Shown piece by piece: positions 23,301 to 38,300 of a stretch of DNA of 64,000 nt. This DNA is from Metopolophium dirhodum (lineage: Eukaryota; Arthropoda; Insecta; Hemiptera; Aphididae). The stretch lies in NCBI RefSeq assembly GCF_019925205.1, contig NC_083566.1, positions 32,054,001 to 32,118,000 on the forward strand. Direction: 5' to 3'. How positions within the stretch are numbered: position 1 is the stretch's first letter; each line of letters begins with the position of its first letter. The position numbers and the translations under genes were made by a program. The notes under the pieces were generated by a model, which was given only the letters and a program-made list of their open reading frames with translations, did no database searches and was not told the DNA's origin.

Positions 23301-26300
23301 ACTTTATCTATTAATTATTAAATTTCTTCTATAACCAATAGCGACCATTTATATAAACAAACATTTCCACCGTAAATCTCAAAATCTCTGTTTGAGCACT
23401 TCCCCAGGCTTCTATTGATTTGTCGTAGCATAGTGTTATATAGCTTATAGCCTATAGCCTTCCTCGATGAATGAAATATCCAACAAAAAAATAATTTTTC
23501 AATTCGAACCATTGGTTCCTGAGATTAGCGCGTTCAAACAAACAAACAAATAAACAAACTTTACAGCTTTATATATTAGTATAGACTATTACTTATTATA
23601 TATTTATTTTTAATAATTTGTATTACTAAGAAGATGACATCCAGGCTTAACCTAATAAGTTTGATTAAATGTATAATAAATAGGTACTTTTGAAACTTGT
23701 GAATTTTTATCTAAATTATACACGTATTATTTTCTTATATTATATAACAAGTAACACTCACTATAATTTAAATTATTAGTATTTTTACGTTAGTTTTTAT
23801 GCAATATTTAAATTATTCAGTGTTTTTAAATTTTTAAATCATTTTATTCTACATAGATACTTCATAGTTTGCATAAAAATTGAAATATCGTAAAAAGTCA
23901 ATTTTTAAATTTGAGTTTGTTAATAGATATATTCACTCCAATATTAAACTTAACAACACAAGACTAAGAACAAAAATGTGTTATGACACACATGGTTCAA
24001 ACTTCAAATAATCACAACGTTTTTAGTAAACAGTTATGATTGCTTTAGTGGCCGACAAAAAAAAAACATGTATGTGCTTTATAGATTATTGGTATGTCAG
24101 TAGGATTTTCTTTCGATGTTATAAATTATTTTATAATATAAACAATTTTATTTGTTATTAACAACTTGGGATCTAAAAGAGTTTTTTTCAGGAGGAGGGA
24201 GGATATATCAAAACTACCAATAACAAAATAAAGTTATCAAAATTACCAATTGTGTATTTTTCACATTGTTGGAATTCACTTATTTTTAGAAGTCAGAAGT
24301 ATATTATTATTTATTATAATTTATAAATAATAATGTATTATGCTCTAACTTAATCCTAATTTTCTATGTAGACGGTTGAATTAATTTTTAGGAAAAAAAA
24401 TGTTATGTACTTATTATAGTTGAGTGAGAACGGTATACAACAATTCCACAAAAATCGTCCATATTGTAATTTGTAATACATAATAATAAACTAAGACCAT
24501 TTAAAAATTAAACTGTGCCAGTTGTACACCCAATGGCTAATAATAATATACTTTAATATTATATTTGTTTTTATTTTATTTACAGATGGAACGTATGATT
24601 TTAAAGTCTATAGATCATATAGTAAAAGTATTTGGAAATGTGTCAACAGCGCCCAAACTAAATTTCAAGTTACATTTTGATGGTTCTAAATGTATCAGCA
24701 CACCAAGTGTTAGCGAAATATGTGATCAATATTGTTCAGTTTTGAATTTAGTGAGTATTAAAAATTAAATATCCAGCGACTTAATGCAACTAATTAGTTT
24801 TTTCTATTTACCTCACTTGTATCCGATAAAATGTATAAACGTAAATATGCTTAATTTTTTTTTATATATTACTATTATATGAACATATTATTAATCTATA
24901 CCCCATAGTTTTTACAGACTAGGTATAGTGTAATATAGTTATTCATGAATTATGTTATTATTTTTCTTTTCTTTATTTAAATTTTTAAAATCTGTAATTA
25001 ATTTTCAATAAGAAAAACTGATGATTAACATTAACTATTCGATGGCATGCTAATAAGTTGGGGGGGGGGGGGAAATTACCCATAAGTAATACTACAAAAC
25101 ATGCACTCTTCGCTATGCACATTTTATTAATGAAATTATATTGAGATTTCGTCATGTCATCAATGTCACTTCAGTCGCCTCGTGTATAACTTTCATATGA
25201 TAGCCTTTTACTACCTAGTGGATTTGGACGTGAAGTTCAATTATCTCTTGTTCAGGTATTACTGGTACGTCGGAGACAAGATGGATATTGTCATATTGAG
25301 GCATGATTGGATACGTAGAAGGGAGCATTAGTGATTGTGACTTGTATAATATAATTGTTATTTATTATTTTATGTTATTATTTTATTGAAAATCGATGAA
25401 AGTTTAAATGCAGTTTAAATTTGCAATAGCGAAAGATATTGTATTGCTATTACTTATTATTATTCATTAGGTATTATTATTAGTGAGTATAATTATTGTA
25501 TAAATGTCGCAGTTTGATTTTTACTTAATTTCTATTTTAAAACCAAAAAAAACCTTTTATCTATGGAGACTATAATATACATTTAAATTGAAAATGTATA
25601 ACAAAACACTATATTAATATAGGTAGTTTATCCATTAAATAATCTAAAAAAAATATAGTTTGTTCGTTTGAGATTAAAAAACACTGATAAAATAACTTCA
25701 CTCACAATGGGTTTCAATTAAAACGTAATTGTTTTAAAATTGAATTTGATAACACGAGGCAATTGTTGTATTTGTTGATATTACATCATATTAAAAATGT
25801 AATGTATTTTAGATTCTGAGTGGAACGATGAATGTATTGATTTTACAATGATCTGCCTTTTTTTTTAAATTTTTTTTTGTGTCTGTCGTCACCTTTTGGG
25901 ACAGTAAAAGTGCTTGGATTTTCTTCAATAGTAACTTTTCTGATAGGAAAGTGAATCTAGTTGGTACTTTGGGGGGGTCAAAAGTAAAAATTTCCCAGTA
26001 GTTTTCACAAGCGACGTGAAAAACAAAAGAAAAATTAAGGAAAAACGGGAATTTTTACGCAAAATCTGTTTTTGAGAAAATCGATTTTGGTTTTTGGTGT
26101 AACTCTAAAACAAATGACCGTAGAGACATGAAATTTTGACTGAATGTTTATATTAGCATTTTCTATACACCATAACATTTTCCAAATATTTTGACTTATT
26201 TTGAGCTTTTTACGGACATTTTCAGTTTACATTTTTTTTAGTTTTTTTTCTATAAATATCAATAAAATTTTATCTGTTGGGTAAAAAAGCTTGAAAGTTT

Positions 26301-29300
26301 AATAGAAGGCTCCTAGGTTATTGTTTCAAAGGGAGATGAAAAAAATTAAAAATCCTTAGTCACAGTTTTTATTTATAAGCATTTAAAGTTCAAATTTTGA
26401 CAAAATACGGAAAAATCACGAAAAATAGCAAATTATTTTGAGTTGAGAATTCATAAAAATTTTTCTTTTTAAATCTAAGATTTGAAAATGTAATACAAGA
26501 TTATCCGTAAGTTTGTATACCTTTATCAAAAAAAAAAATGTCTACAAGAAAGTCAAATTAAATTTTTATGAGCGTTTGAAATTCATAATTTTACAACATT
26601 AGATATTCAAATCTTTTATCAAATATTCGATATCTCTTGTAACGATTTTCTTATTTTGTTGTAATTCTAAAATTGTTTGTATTAGCATTTTCTATACACG
26701 ATAAAATTTTGAAAATAATTTGACTCTTTTTGAGCTGTTTACGGACATTGTCAGTTTTCAATTTTTATAATTTCTATAAATATCTATAAAATTTTATTTG
26801 TTGGGGAATAAAGCATGAAAATTTAATAAAAGGCTTCTGATATATCGATCCAATAGCAGTTGAAAAATATTACAAATACATATGCACAATTTTTATTTAT
26901 AAGCATTTAAAGTTCAAATTTCGACAACATTTATCAAATTTATAATTTAATAATTATTTTTTAGTTAAAAATTTTTAAAATGTTCAACTTTTATAGCTAA
27001 GGATTGAAAATTGAAAACAAGGCTCCACATAAATAGGTTATATATAAATTACTTTATTCACCATAATATCATTAAATATACTTGGTAATTTCATAGGCTG
27101 ACTGAACGTTTTCGCTCAGAATCGTTTTTCTTATACAATGATATTATATCATTGAATTCAAATGTAACACCATTCATTACAATGACCCACTTGTAACCTA
27201 CTGTACAGCAGAGTGACATCCACTTACCCACCTTTTTTTCATCACTTTTAAGTTGTAACTTAAATTTTAGTATTTTTGGGATGTGATAACATATTGATTT
27301 AACAAATTACTTTTTACCACAACTCACAAGTACCGTTAAATTCTTTAGTATAATAAAGTTATTTTTGAAAGTTAATTTCAATGGTATGTAAAACATATTT
27401 TCTCATAGATCTAGGTTTCAAATGAAGAAAATGTAAACTTTCGGAATTTAAACAATTTTGCGTACGTACCGTATATAATGTTTATGTTATTACTTATTAT
27501 ATGATCAAATATTTGGTCCCAAGGCTAATTCGTGAACAAGAATTAGAAATAAAAGAAAAACGTGTTTAATATTTGTTATTGAGTTGGTTAATATTATTAT
27601 AATCGCATTTAATTTAGATAAATACCGCAGTTAGTGAATTACCGTCTTTGGAGTATCGCTTTGGTGTACCAGTGTCCTCTCAATTTATTTCTATTAGGCG
27701 TGAAAAACAATATTTGGACAGAGCAAAAGCTGATTTGGCAGAAAAACTGAATGTTATGTATAAAGATTTGACAGCATATTTAGAAAAAATGGGTAGGGCT
27801 TCAATCGATAACCAAATTTCATCTATTCTCATTTATGGTGTATCGTTTACAGATAATGATTTCAGTGACGTTGTAAATGAAAAACAGCCCGAAAATCTTT
27901 GCATATATCTACAGGAGTATCATTCGTATGACAAATTGTTAGAAAAGTTAGATTTATTTCAGAGTTACAGGAATAGGGCTACAGAGTTAGTAGACGATTG
28001 GAATTTTGAACTTGGAAAGTAAAGTAAACATTATAATTCTAATTTGATTTCAATAATGATACATCGTTCATTGTTATAGTATCGATCAGATTGACATGAA
28101 AAAACACATATGTGATTTGGCCAAAAGCTATATGGATCAGATTATCGATCACACCGTTATGAAGCAACTTAGCAATGACGAAGAGTAAGGCGTTTATTTT
28201 TATTTATTATGATATTTACTAGTTAATAACTATTAATGTTTTGTTCACTTGCATAACACTCACGAAAACATATATTAGGCCTTCATTAGCTTGGTAAGTT
28301 TATGATTTGATTACTGTTTATTGCAAAACTTTTAGCTATAATAATAAATAATAATTTCCTCAGGGTGTGCTATAAATTCCACGAAATGGTTTCACGTGCC
28401 ATATCCAAACCGAAAAATTCTGAAGAGTTTCTTGCACTTGGTGATTATATGCTTTATGCTAGTACTACGTTTATGATAGAGATGATCGATACAGTAAAAG
28501 ATTTGACCGTAGTCGCGTGCAACATATCTCAGTACGCTGTGCTGCCCAAAGAGTTTTGGGAAACGCACGCATCCGCCATAAAATGGATACAGAATATATC
28601 ACCCGTGTTTTTCAAATATTCTACTATATATGAGGCTGGTAAATCGAATGCAGAAGAGACTCTGGCAAAAGTGATTAGTACGTTAAATTATGATTTGGAC
28701 GCGTTTGCACCAAGTCTTACGTTTTTGGACCGCATCGACGACGTCAACAAACTCTATGAATATAAATTAGTAATGTCTAACATATTTCTTTCAACGCGAA
28801 ACGTACTATAGTTAATAATATATATTTTGTAGTTCGTTAACACATTGCAAAGAAAAATCGAAAAATTCGACGATACGGTGTCTTGGATTAATAGGGAAGA
28901 AGAGTTATTCAGCAAACCAATTAGCACATTTCCGGAACTCGATGAAATAAAAGTATGCTAATAAATACAAATAAAACTATAATATTAGGTATATGTTTAA
29001 TGATTTTTTATGATCAGATGACAACATTCAATTATTTACTGTTAATTAATAAAAAAATATATTTGCATTTTAATTCTTGTGATCTATATAAAGAATACTA
29101 TTAATACTTAAAAAAATCGTCAATTATTATTTCAATGTTAATTTTTTTTGTTATTGTGATAAATGTCTACTATACAATATTACGTGTGTCAAAATATTTA
29201 TTTTTTTTCTCGTAGGATTTCACGAGGCCATTTGTCGACCTAATTACATTTTCCTATCGTTGGTTTTTGAAGAAGAATTTATGGATGCGTGGTGATTTTG

Positions 29301-32300
29301 ATACTCTCAGTTTATCGGAAATAGAAAAAACAGTCAATGAATTTTACAAGTAACCACATGAAGAATATTTAATTAATGAATTCATTATTTATCGATGACC
29401 TGTTTTTAAAATTTCAGAGAAGCATCTAAAACGCAAGAACTATTGAGAGTTAAATGTAAAGAAATGTTATCACAAAATTACAGCAAAAGGTATGAGGGTA
29501 TAATTGATGATCCTGACATGAACCTTTGGCCAGCACCTTTAAAGATAGCTGATCAAACAATAAATAGCATGACGGAGTTTAGGGTTCGTATACAGTGCGT
29601 TCAGTACAATCTTTAATATTATGGTTTTGACATGTATTTAGGTATAATGAATAATGTGTCAATGAGTACGGGACAACATAAAAGAAGTGTTATATTATCT
29701 GTGGCCCAAATAGGTGGAGGGGGGACTTGGATGAGCTTGGTCATTCCAAAAAACAAATTTTAACAAGCCCATTAAACAATACACAAGTGATAAAATTACA
29801 TAAATAAATAAACATATTAACATAATATAATAAATATTTATATATATATAATATATATACATACCTACTTAATATATTTTTATAGATTCTCCTACAAATA
29901 TATTCGTTGCTTATTAAAAATTATCTGGGGACTGAACCCTTCCCCCCTGAGAATTTGGCATGTCTGTGTTGTTGTTTACTTACTCGTACTTTTTATGTAA
30001 GCTTAAAAACAATATATTTCTAAGATGTAGGTACATTAAGAACAATTTTAAAACAAAAAACTTATTTTTTAGAGAAAACCATCTTGAAAAATGTACTCTC
30101 AATTAATATATTTTGTTATTTATTAAATGAATAATGAAATTCAAAGAAAAAAGTTTTTAGTATCTAGATCAAAGGAATCGTGATTTTGCTTACTTCAGAA
30201 GTCATAGTTTAACAAAATCTGAAAAGAAAAACTGATTACTTTGTAATAATTATCTCATTTGTGTGTATTTCTCTAATGAATTTGTTGAAAACAAAAAAAT
30301 GTTTTTAGTAAAAGTTTCTTTAATTATGTTTGGTATTGTGTTAAATTAAAGATCTAACTAAAATCTCGTACATAACAACTAACAAGGGATATGTACTTGA
30401 ATACACTTTAGAGCGATAAATATAATTATTTTATTCGTTAAAATCATAAAAATAAATATGTACTTTAATTTTTGATTTAATAAGGTAAAAATTAAAATGC
30501 AAGCATAGTTCGTCTCCATATTATATAGTTATGTTAATAAAACCAATTTAGGGTAAAAATGATTAAAAATGATTAAATAGATTAAAATAACAAATTATTT
30601 TATTTTATTATTATATTATTGAATACATGCAATTAAATGAATTACAATTCAAGATTTTACTTATGTCCCAGATCATAATAAAAAAAAGAATACAAAATAT
30701 TATATTGTATTCTTAAAAATCGTATTTTATTAATATATATTTTTAATTTTTATTTACAATGCATTTTTTTTATTTATAATTATTTTTATTATGAATTTTA
30801 GTTATGGTTTATATTTTATTCTATTCTTAGGAAATTATCTATTGAATTTAATACCTTCTTAGTTAACCTTCTTTTGAGACACAAATAACTCTCAAATCAC
30901 TCAAATCGATGGAATTGTATAACAATAATTCATTATTTGTTTTATAATTAAATTAAGAATATAAAATGAAATAATGAATTATGGTATGTGAGGATTCTTG
31001 TACTTAATATTTCATAGAAAAAAGCGAATAGGTGTTAATAATTGTTCTTTAAATGGTGATTATTTTAACAAAAAGTGTTTTTATTTACTCTAGGATTACA
31101 TGCCAATCATTAGAATTATGTGTAACCCTGCTTTAACTGAAAGACATTGGGTAGAAATGTCTGAACTGTCGGGATTTAACTTGACTCCAAATGCTGGCAC
31201 GACACTGTCAAAAATCATCGATTTAAATTTAGAACAACTACTACCTCAGTAAGTTCATATTGATATTTAAAACAAGTTCAACTCACGAATATTCAAACAG
31301 TTATTCGAATATTAGATAAAATAATTATTTAAGTACAATATTTAGTGGTGTAGATGTTATATACTTTCGCTTACCAGTTGGTTAGAACACGAACAACAAT
31401 AATTATTATGCTATAATATTTAGGACGATCTGACTACGCTAAGACGTAAATTGAATTAAATAAATCTACATAATATTAATATTTAGTAATATAAACATTT
31501 TCTAAAATGGTCGGGTTAGTTTTTTTTGATGATGGATACACAACACACCGTATTGATAACATATTGATACCTAACAAAATCGATTTTTATAAATCATATT
31601 TGTAAATATTCTTCTTATTTTTTAAAATATGTGTAGATAAGTGTTACCCGTCTATTTAACTGTCTATGTAATTGTCCGAGAAGGATGCGAATAATTTTCT
31701 TCGAATTTCCGAATAATTTATCAATCATTTGATTTTATCCTTACCTATATTAAATATTTGAATTTTTTATATTTAACTATTGAATTGTTTAAATTTATGG
31801 AATTATTAAAACATTTTTTACAATCAAGTTTTTTGTTCACTCTTACACGGCATCAATTTAATCACAATGTAATAATGTATATTGTTATGTCGAGTGTCTA
31901 TACTATTTAAAAAAAATATTTTTCGAGAAAAATTGTTTGGTAAAATTGGTTTAGTTCATATTATGAAGCTTATATAAGTGTTATTAAAACTCTTTAGTTG
32001 TTCATTCTTTATTAATAATTAAATTACATTTGTATAAAAATATATTAATTACTATAATTAAATATTTTTTCTGAACACTTCGTGAACATCAAACAATGTG
32101 AAGACTCGTTAAGAGTTATGTTATTATTTGACATTCAGAAGATTCAATGGACTTTTGTTATGATCCTGTTTGAGTTGTATATTAACTGTATTTGTTTTAT
32201 CTTTGTAAAAACCTAATAAAATTAAAAGAGCAAACAAAACAAAGATAGTTTGAAAACTTGTAAAAAAATAAATACAAAAAAATTACTACCTACTTGAATT

Positions 32301-35300
32301 TGTCATCAATATATTATAGTATTATACTTTGTTGTTGACATTAAATATTGTTAAATAGGTATGTTAATATGTAAATATATTTAATTTGTTCTATCAATAA
32401 ATCATACATATTATGTATATTTAAATTTGAAGTAAATCAGAAGTACCTTTAGTATATATAGGAATCTATATTAGGTAGTTGTTTAAGTGATACACGTAGT
32501 TTCTAAATTATTTGTATAGGTTTGACGTCATCAGTATTAGTGCCACTAAAGAAGAACAATTAAGAAAATCGTTACAAATAATGCAAGATGATTGGAAAAC
32601 TATTGAACTATGCACCAGTCCGTACAAGTGTGTTTTATTAACATCAGTAAACTCTTAAGATTTTTAAAACAACTGTAGCTAATGAAATTTTTTCTTAATT
32701 TTAAAGGGTTACAAAAGTAAACATATTGTCTGGGTTAGATAGTATACAAGCATTACTAGATGATCATTTCATTAAGACTATATCGATTCGGGGTTCAGCG
32801 TTTGTAAAGCCTATAGAAAGTGAAGTGAAAGAGTGGTTTGATAAGGTGAACCGAATGAATATGACACTTGAAGAATGGACAAGTGTGCAGATGCGGTGGC
32901 TATATCTCATGCCAATATTTAGTTCCAAGGACATAGTTGCTCAAATGCCTGAAGAAGGATCTATGTTTAACGTAATATTATTATTTTTGTGGTTAAGTCA
33001 ATATAATAATAAATATAAATTTCACGTTTAGGAGGTCGATGTGATTATAAAAGGATTATTAAGTATGGTCAGATCTTATCCATTAGCCATTAAATGTGTT
33101 GGCCGAGAAGGTGTTCTAGAATCATTGATTAAATGTACCAAAATGGCAGAATATATTAATTTGGGAGTTAATAAATATTTGGAAAAAAAACGTCTTTTCT
33201 TTCCCAGGTAAAACAAAATTTCAAAAATAAAATATTTTGTTTTAAAATTATGCTATTAATATTAAATTCAAATTTAGATTTTTTTTCCTTTCAAATAATG
33301 AAATGTTAGAAATATTATCAGAAACAGGAGACCCCAAAAGAATTCAACCTCATTTAAAAAAATGTTTTGAAGGAATTTCTAAACTTGATTTTAATGATAA
33401 TTTAGATATTTTGAAAATTTTAAGTAACGAGGGTGAAGAAATTGCACTTAGTCAATATATTTCGACTGTTGAAGCTAGAGGGAGTGTTGAAAAATGGTTA
33501 TTTCAGGTTATTTTCCATTTTCCATTAATTATTATTTTTTTAATTGATTATTATTTTATGCTTTAATCGTTGTTATTTGATACGCATAGGTAGAAAAACA
33601 AATGGTAATATCAATTAGAAATTTAATTGAAAACGCTTATAATGAATACCCAACTATAGAACGAACAATGTGGGTACAAAAATGGCCAGGTCAATGTGTT
33701 TTATGTGTTAGTCAAATGTATTGGACTGCTGAAGTTCATGATGTATTTATTGTACAAAAACCTAGGCAAATGCAAAGTTACCATAAGTTTTTAAATGTAT
33801 ATTTTTCAATTATTTATATATATTAGACTATCAGAATATATTATTTGATTTTTATCAAATATTGTTATAGAAACAATTGGATGATATTGTAAATTTAGTA
33901 CGTGATAAATCGAACAAACAAAGAAGAATAACTTTAAGTACATTAGTTACATTAGACGTTCATTGCAGAGATGTTGTTGATGAGTTGGCCAACAATAACA
34001 TTTGTCACGATATGGATTTTAAATGGCTAAGCCAGTTAAGGTGGTACCTAATTTTTTAAAAAAATATTTTAAATTGAACAATTTTAAATTTTTAACCATA
34101 TGTTGATTAATTGTTTAGATATTATTGGGAAGCTGATGCCTTGGCACGCATTACTAATGTAACTATAAAATATGCGTATGAATACTTAGGAAATAAGCCT
34201 AGACTTGTTATCACACCTTTAACGGATAGGTGTTATCGTACCCTGATCAGTGCTTATCATTTACATCTTTATGGTGCTCCCGAGGGGCCAGCTGGTACTG
34301 GTAAGACAGAAACCATAAAAGATTTAGCAAGGGCTTTGGGTTTCCAATGTGTCGTGTTTAATTGCTCCGAGAGCCTTAATTACTTGGCAATGAGAAAAGT
34401 ACTTATATAATTTTATTTGAAAAATATATTTACATTACATACTGTAAAATTAATTAAATAATTATTTATTTAACAATTTTTTTAGTTTTTCAAAGGGTTA
34501 GCTTCATCCGGAGCTTGGGTTTGTTTTGACGAATTCAACCGTATTGACATTGAAGTGTTGTCAGTGGTTGCGCAACAGATCTTAGGTATAGTTCAAGCAG
34601 TAAGAACAAACGTTGAAACATTTTTCTTTGAAGGTACCGAACTCAAATTAAACCCAAGGGGTTATGTTTGCATTACTATGAACCCAGGATACGCAGGAAG
34701 ATTTGATTTACCTGATAATTTGAAGGTTTAGGAAGAAGAAAATGTTTGCCACAAAAACAACCTAAATCAGTATAATTATGATTCACAGGTTTTATTTAGA
34801 ACTGTAGCTATGATGGTGCCAGATTATGCAATGGTTGGTGAAATTTCACTATATTCTTATGGATTTATGAATGCAAGGGAATTATCTATTAAAATTGTTA
34901 CCACGTATAAATTGTGCTCGGAACAATTATCACTTCAACCACATTATGATTATGGTATGGTTCAAGAAAAACCCATTTTGAGCTCAATGTAAATAGCATT
35001 TGTTTAATATGGCTATAGGTATGCGAGCTGTTAAAGCTGTACTTATTGCAGTAGGAAATTTAAAGATGAAGTTTCCGGAAAATGATGAGTCAGAACTTTT
35101 GCTTAGATCTATTTTAGATGTGAATTTACCCAAATTTTTAAATAAAGACGTTCCTTTATTCAACGGAATAATATCTGATTTATTTCCTGATGTCAAATCA
35201 CCAAATTCTTATCACGAAAATTTGATTTCTGCTGCAAAAATTGTAAGCAAATATTAAAAATAGAGTTATTGCAGTGTTGTATGTTATTATTTGTTTAGGC

Positions 35301-38300
35301 ATGTGAGAAGATGCATTTACAACCAATTGACACTTTCATGAAAAAACTTATTCAAACATACGAAATGATGGTTGTTAGGCATGGCTTTATGTTAGTAGGC
35401 AATCCATTTGGAGGGAAGACTTCATTACTTCATTTACTCGCAGAAACTTTAAATTTACAAAATAAACTAGACCAAGGAGAAGAAAAGGTTGAATACGAAA
35501 CTGTAAATCCTAAAGCGCTGACTATCAATCAACTTTACGGGTATTTTGATGATGTTTTACATGAATGGGCTAACGGGGTTATAGCTAACACGTTTAGGTA
35601 TGCATTTTTTTACATCTTTATACATACTGTTGTGTTATAGGTGTTTAATAATACAATATAAATATAATTTATAGACAATTTTCAATGTCGGAGACTTCAG
35701 ACAGAAAATGGTTGATATTTGATGGTCCAATTGACACTGTTTGGATAGAAAATCTGAATACTGTACTAGATGATAATAAAAAGTTGTGTTTAAGTTCCGG
35801 TGAAGTCATCGATATGCCAGATAATATGTCTATGGTATTTGAGGTTATGGATCTTACTCAGGTTAGTCATGGACTTCATTCGTTCGTAAACATTGTAAAA
35901 TTAAATGAAAATTTCTAGGCTTCTCCTGCTACTGTGTCTCGTTGCGGTATAATTTATTTAGATCCCATCGATTTGGGTTGGAGACCATTAATTGAAAGTT
36001 GGATACAAACTTGCCCAGAGTTTTGGTCTTTAGATCAAAATGGAATAGATATAATGTGTTTGTTTGACTGGATAACTCCTCCTTGTCTTTACTTTGTTCG
36101 TCATAGTTGTGTTCAACTGACTAATGCTGGAGAAACAAATATTGTTTTGTAAGTTAATTATTAACTTGTTTTTTTGATATCTATATTATTTCTCGGTATC
36201 TTGGCAGAAACGTTTTAAATATACTAGAGATGCAGTTAAAAAGTTCAAATACCGATAATTCAAGTTTCAATGAACATTTTACAAATTACTTACAAGGATC
36301 TTTTGTGTATGCTTCTATTTGGGGTTTTGGCGGAACCCTAGATTCAAATTCACGACCAGCTTTTGATCATTATTTTAAAGAACTTTGGAAGGGCGATATT
36401 CCTGGTTTTGAACAACCAGAAGCTTTAAGTTCATTAGATATTACGATACCATATGATGGAACATTATATGACTATGTATATAGTTGCACATCTCGAGGAT
36501 CTTGGAAAAATTTGTCAGAAGTTGTGAAAAATAATAAAATTGAAGAAATTAGTAATATTGAACAAACTTTAGTCCATACGTTGGACACTGTTAGGTAACT
36601 TTTTTTTTAAATAAAAACGCATTTTATTTTAATTATATTTTTATATTTTTAGGTATATGAATTTAGTTGACATGTTTATCTCTCACCGTAAACCATTATT
36701 ACTTTTTGGTCCCTCGGGAACTGGCAAAAGTTTCTACATAAAAAATTATATGATGAATAAATTGTCGTTAGACGAATACGTCCCATCTTTTGTTACGTTT
36801 ACAACTCAGACATCAGCTAATTTTACACAGGAAATTATATTATCTAAACTCATAAAGCGCAAACGTGGTGTATATGGACCGCCATCAGGAAAGGTTTGTG
36901 TTATCTTTGTCGATGATATGAATATGCCCGTAAAAGAACAATATGGAGCACAACCTCCTATTGAATTATTAAGACAGTTTTTTGACCATGGTTACTGGCA
37001 TGATTTGCAAGATACTACCAAAGTTTATCTGAAAGATATTCTCTTGTTGTCTGCTATTGGGCCAACTGGTGGGAGTAAACAAGACGAGTATGCAAGGTTT
37101 TTACGTCATTTTGGATTGTTCGCTATAAACTCATTTGATGACGAAAGTATTACAAATATATACTCAACTTTACTTCAAATTGGATTAAGAGTATGTTATG
37201 AATTATGGTTTATTGATATTTAAATTAAATCACGATTTGATTTCAGAAGAATGGTTTTACACTAGAAGTAGTACCAATTATTGATAGTATAATCAAATCA
37301 ACACTTGCTTTATACAGATCGGCTATTAAGAATTTAGCTCCAACACCTGCGAAATCACATTATTTATTTAACATAAGAGATATTTCAAAAGTGACAAATG
37401 GAATACTTATGTTCCGCAAAGACAGCTTTACTAATCGGAAAGTTTTCGTGAGGTAAATTGTATTATAAATGTAAGAATTTCGAACAATTATTATTATTTT
37501 ATATTATAGATTGTGGGTTCATGAAGTGATGCGAGTATTCTATGACCGCCTTATAGACGATAATGATAGATATTGGTTATTTAATAAAATTCGTGTTTGC
37601 GTTAATACAAACTTTCAAGAAATGTTTGACGTAGTGTTTAATAATTTATCAGATTTATCTGTGCGTAATTGAAAATATTAGTTATGTTGAGAGAGCAATA
37701 GTAATATTATTTTTATTTTTAGCCGATTGTTTGCCAAGATATGTCAAATCTTTTATTTACTAATATCATGGATTTTGATGTATTGGAAAACAATAAATAC
37801 GAAGAACCGTTGTCGCTATCAAATTTTGAAGAAAAAGCTCAAATTGTGATGGATGAATACGATAAGACACATGATTCAAAATTGAATATAGTTTTGTTTA
37901 AGTAAACTATTTTTATTTTTTTTTATTCTTACATCTATAAGTTTTGTTTTTATAAATTACATAGATACGCATGTGAACATCTTTCAAGGATTTGTAGAAT
38001 TTTAACAATCCCTGGTGGATGTGCGTTATTAGTTGGAGTAGGTGGATCTGGACGTCAATCTCTGACCCGCTTAGCTGCAGCTATGTGTAATTTTAATGTT
38101 TTTCAACCCGAGATTACTAAGAGCTATGGATTAACTGAATGGAGAGATAATTTGAAAACGATATTAATCGAATCTGGTGGAAAAAATTGTCCAACTGTTT
38201 TCTTGTTTGCCGAAGGACAAATTAAAGAAGATTATTTTTTACAAGATATTGACGCTTTATTAAATTCTGGAGAACTGCCAAATTTATTTACTTTAGATGA

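Larger units (their letters stand above)
20340..34040 (+). other. Dynein heavy chain: N-terminal tail and linker (exons 1-19)
   Basis: Exons: 20340-20641, 20717-20894, 20983-21158, 21217-21369, 21448-21646, 24586-24750, 27618-28018, 28080-28184, 28364-28769, 28833-28952, 29216-29349, 29418-29583, 31094-31248, 32520-32627, 32707-32971, 33032-33207, 33278-33506, 33590-33796, 33871-34040. The first 100 codons are basic and Pro-rich (KPQKKPKRN near the start) and poorly conserved, as usual for this family. The later exons carry recognisable linker blocks: ERHW (exon 13), WLYLMPIFSSKDI (exon 15), FFFLSNNEMLEILSETGDP (exon 17) and KWPGQ (exon 18). The start ATG at 20340 is the first in a frame that opens directly into exon 1. 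A non-coding upstream exon is possible. Confidence 0.88.

Noticed and set aside
22470..23585. Active retrotransposon
   Set aside because: Ends are recognisable but there is no reverse-transcriptase frame between them, so only a degenerate insertion is claimed.
28278..28300. CTTCATTAG/CTTGGTAAGT as a tiny extra dynein exon
   Set aside because: Exons 8 and 9 already join in frame (GA/G) with family-typical sequence across the junction, so no extra exon is required.
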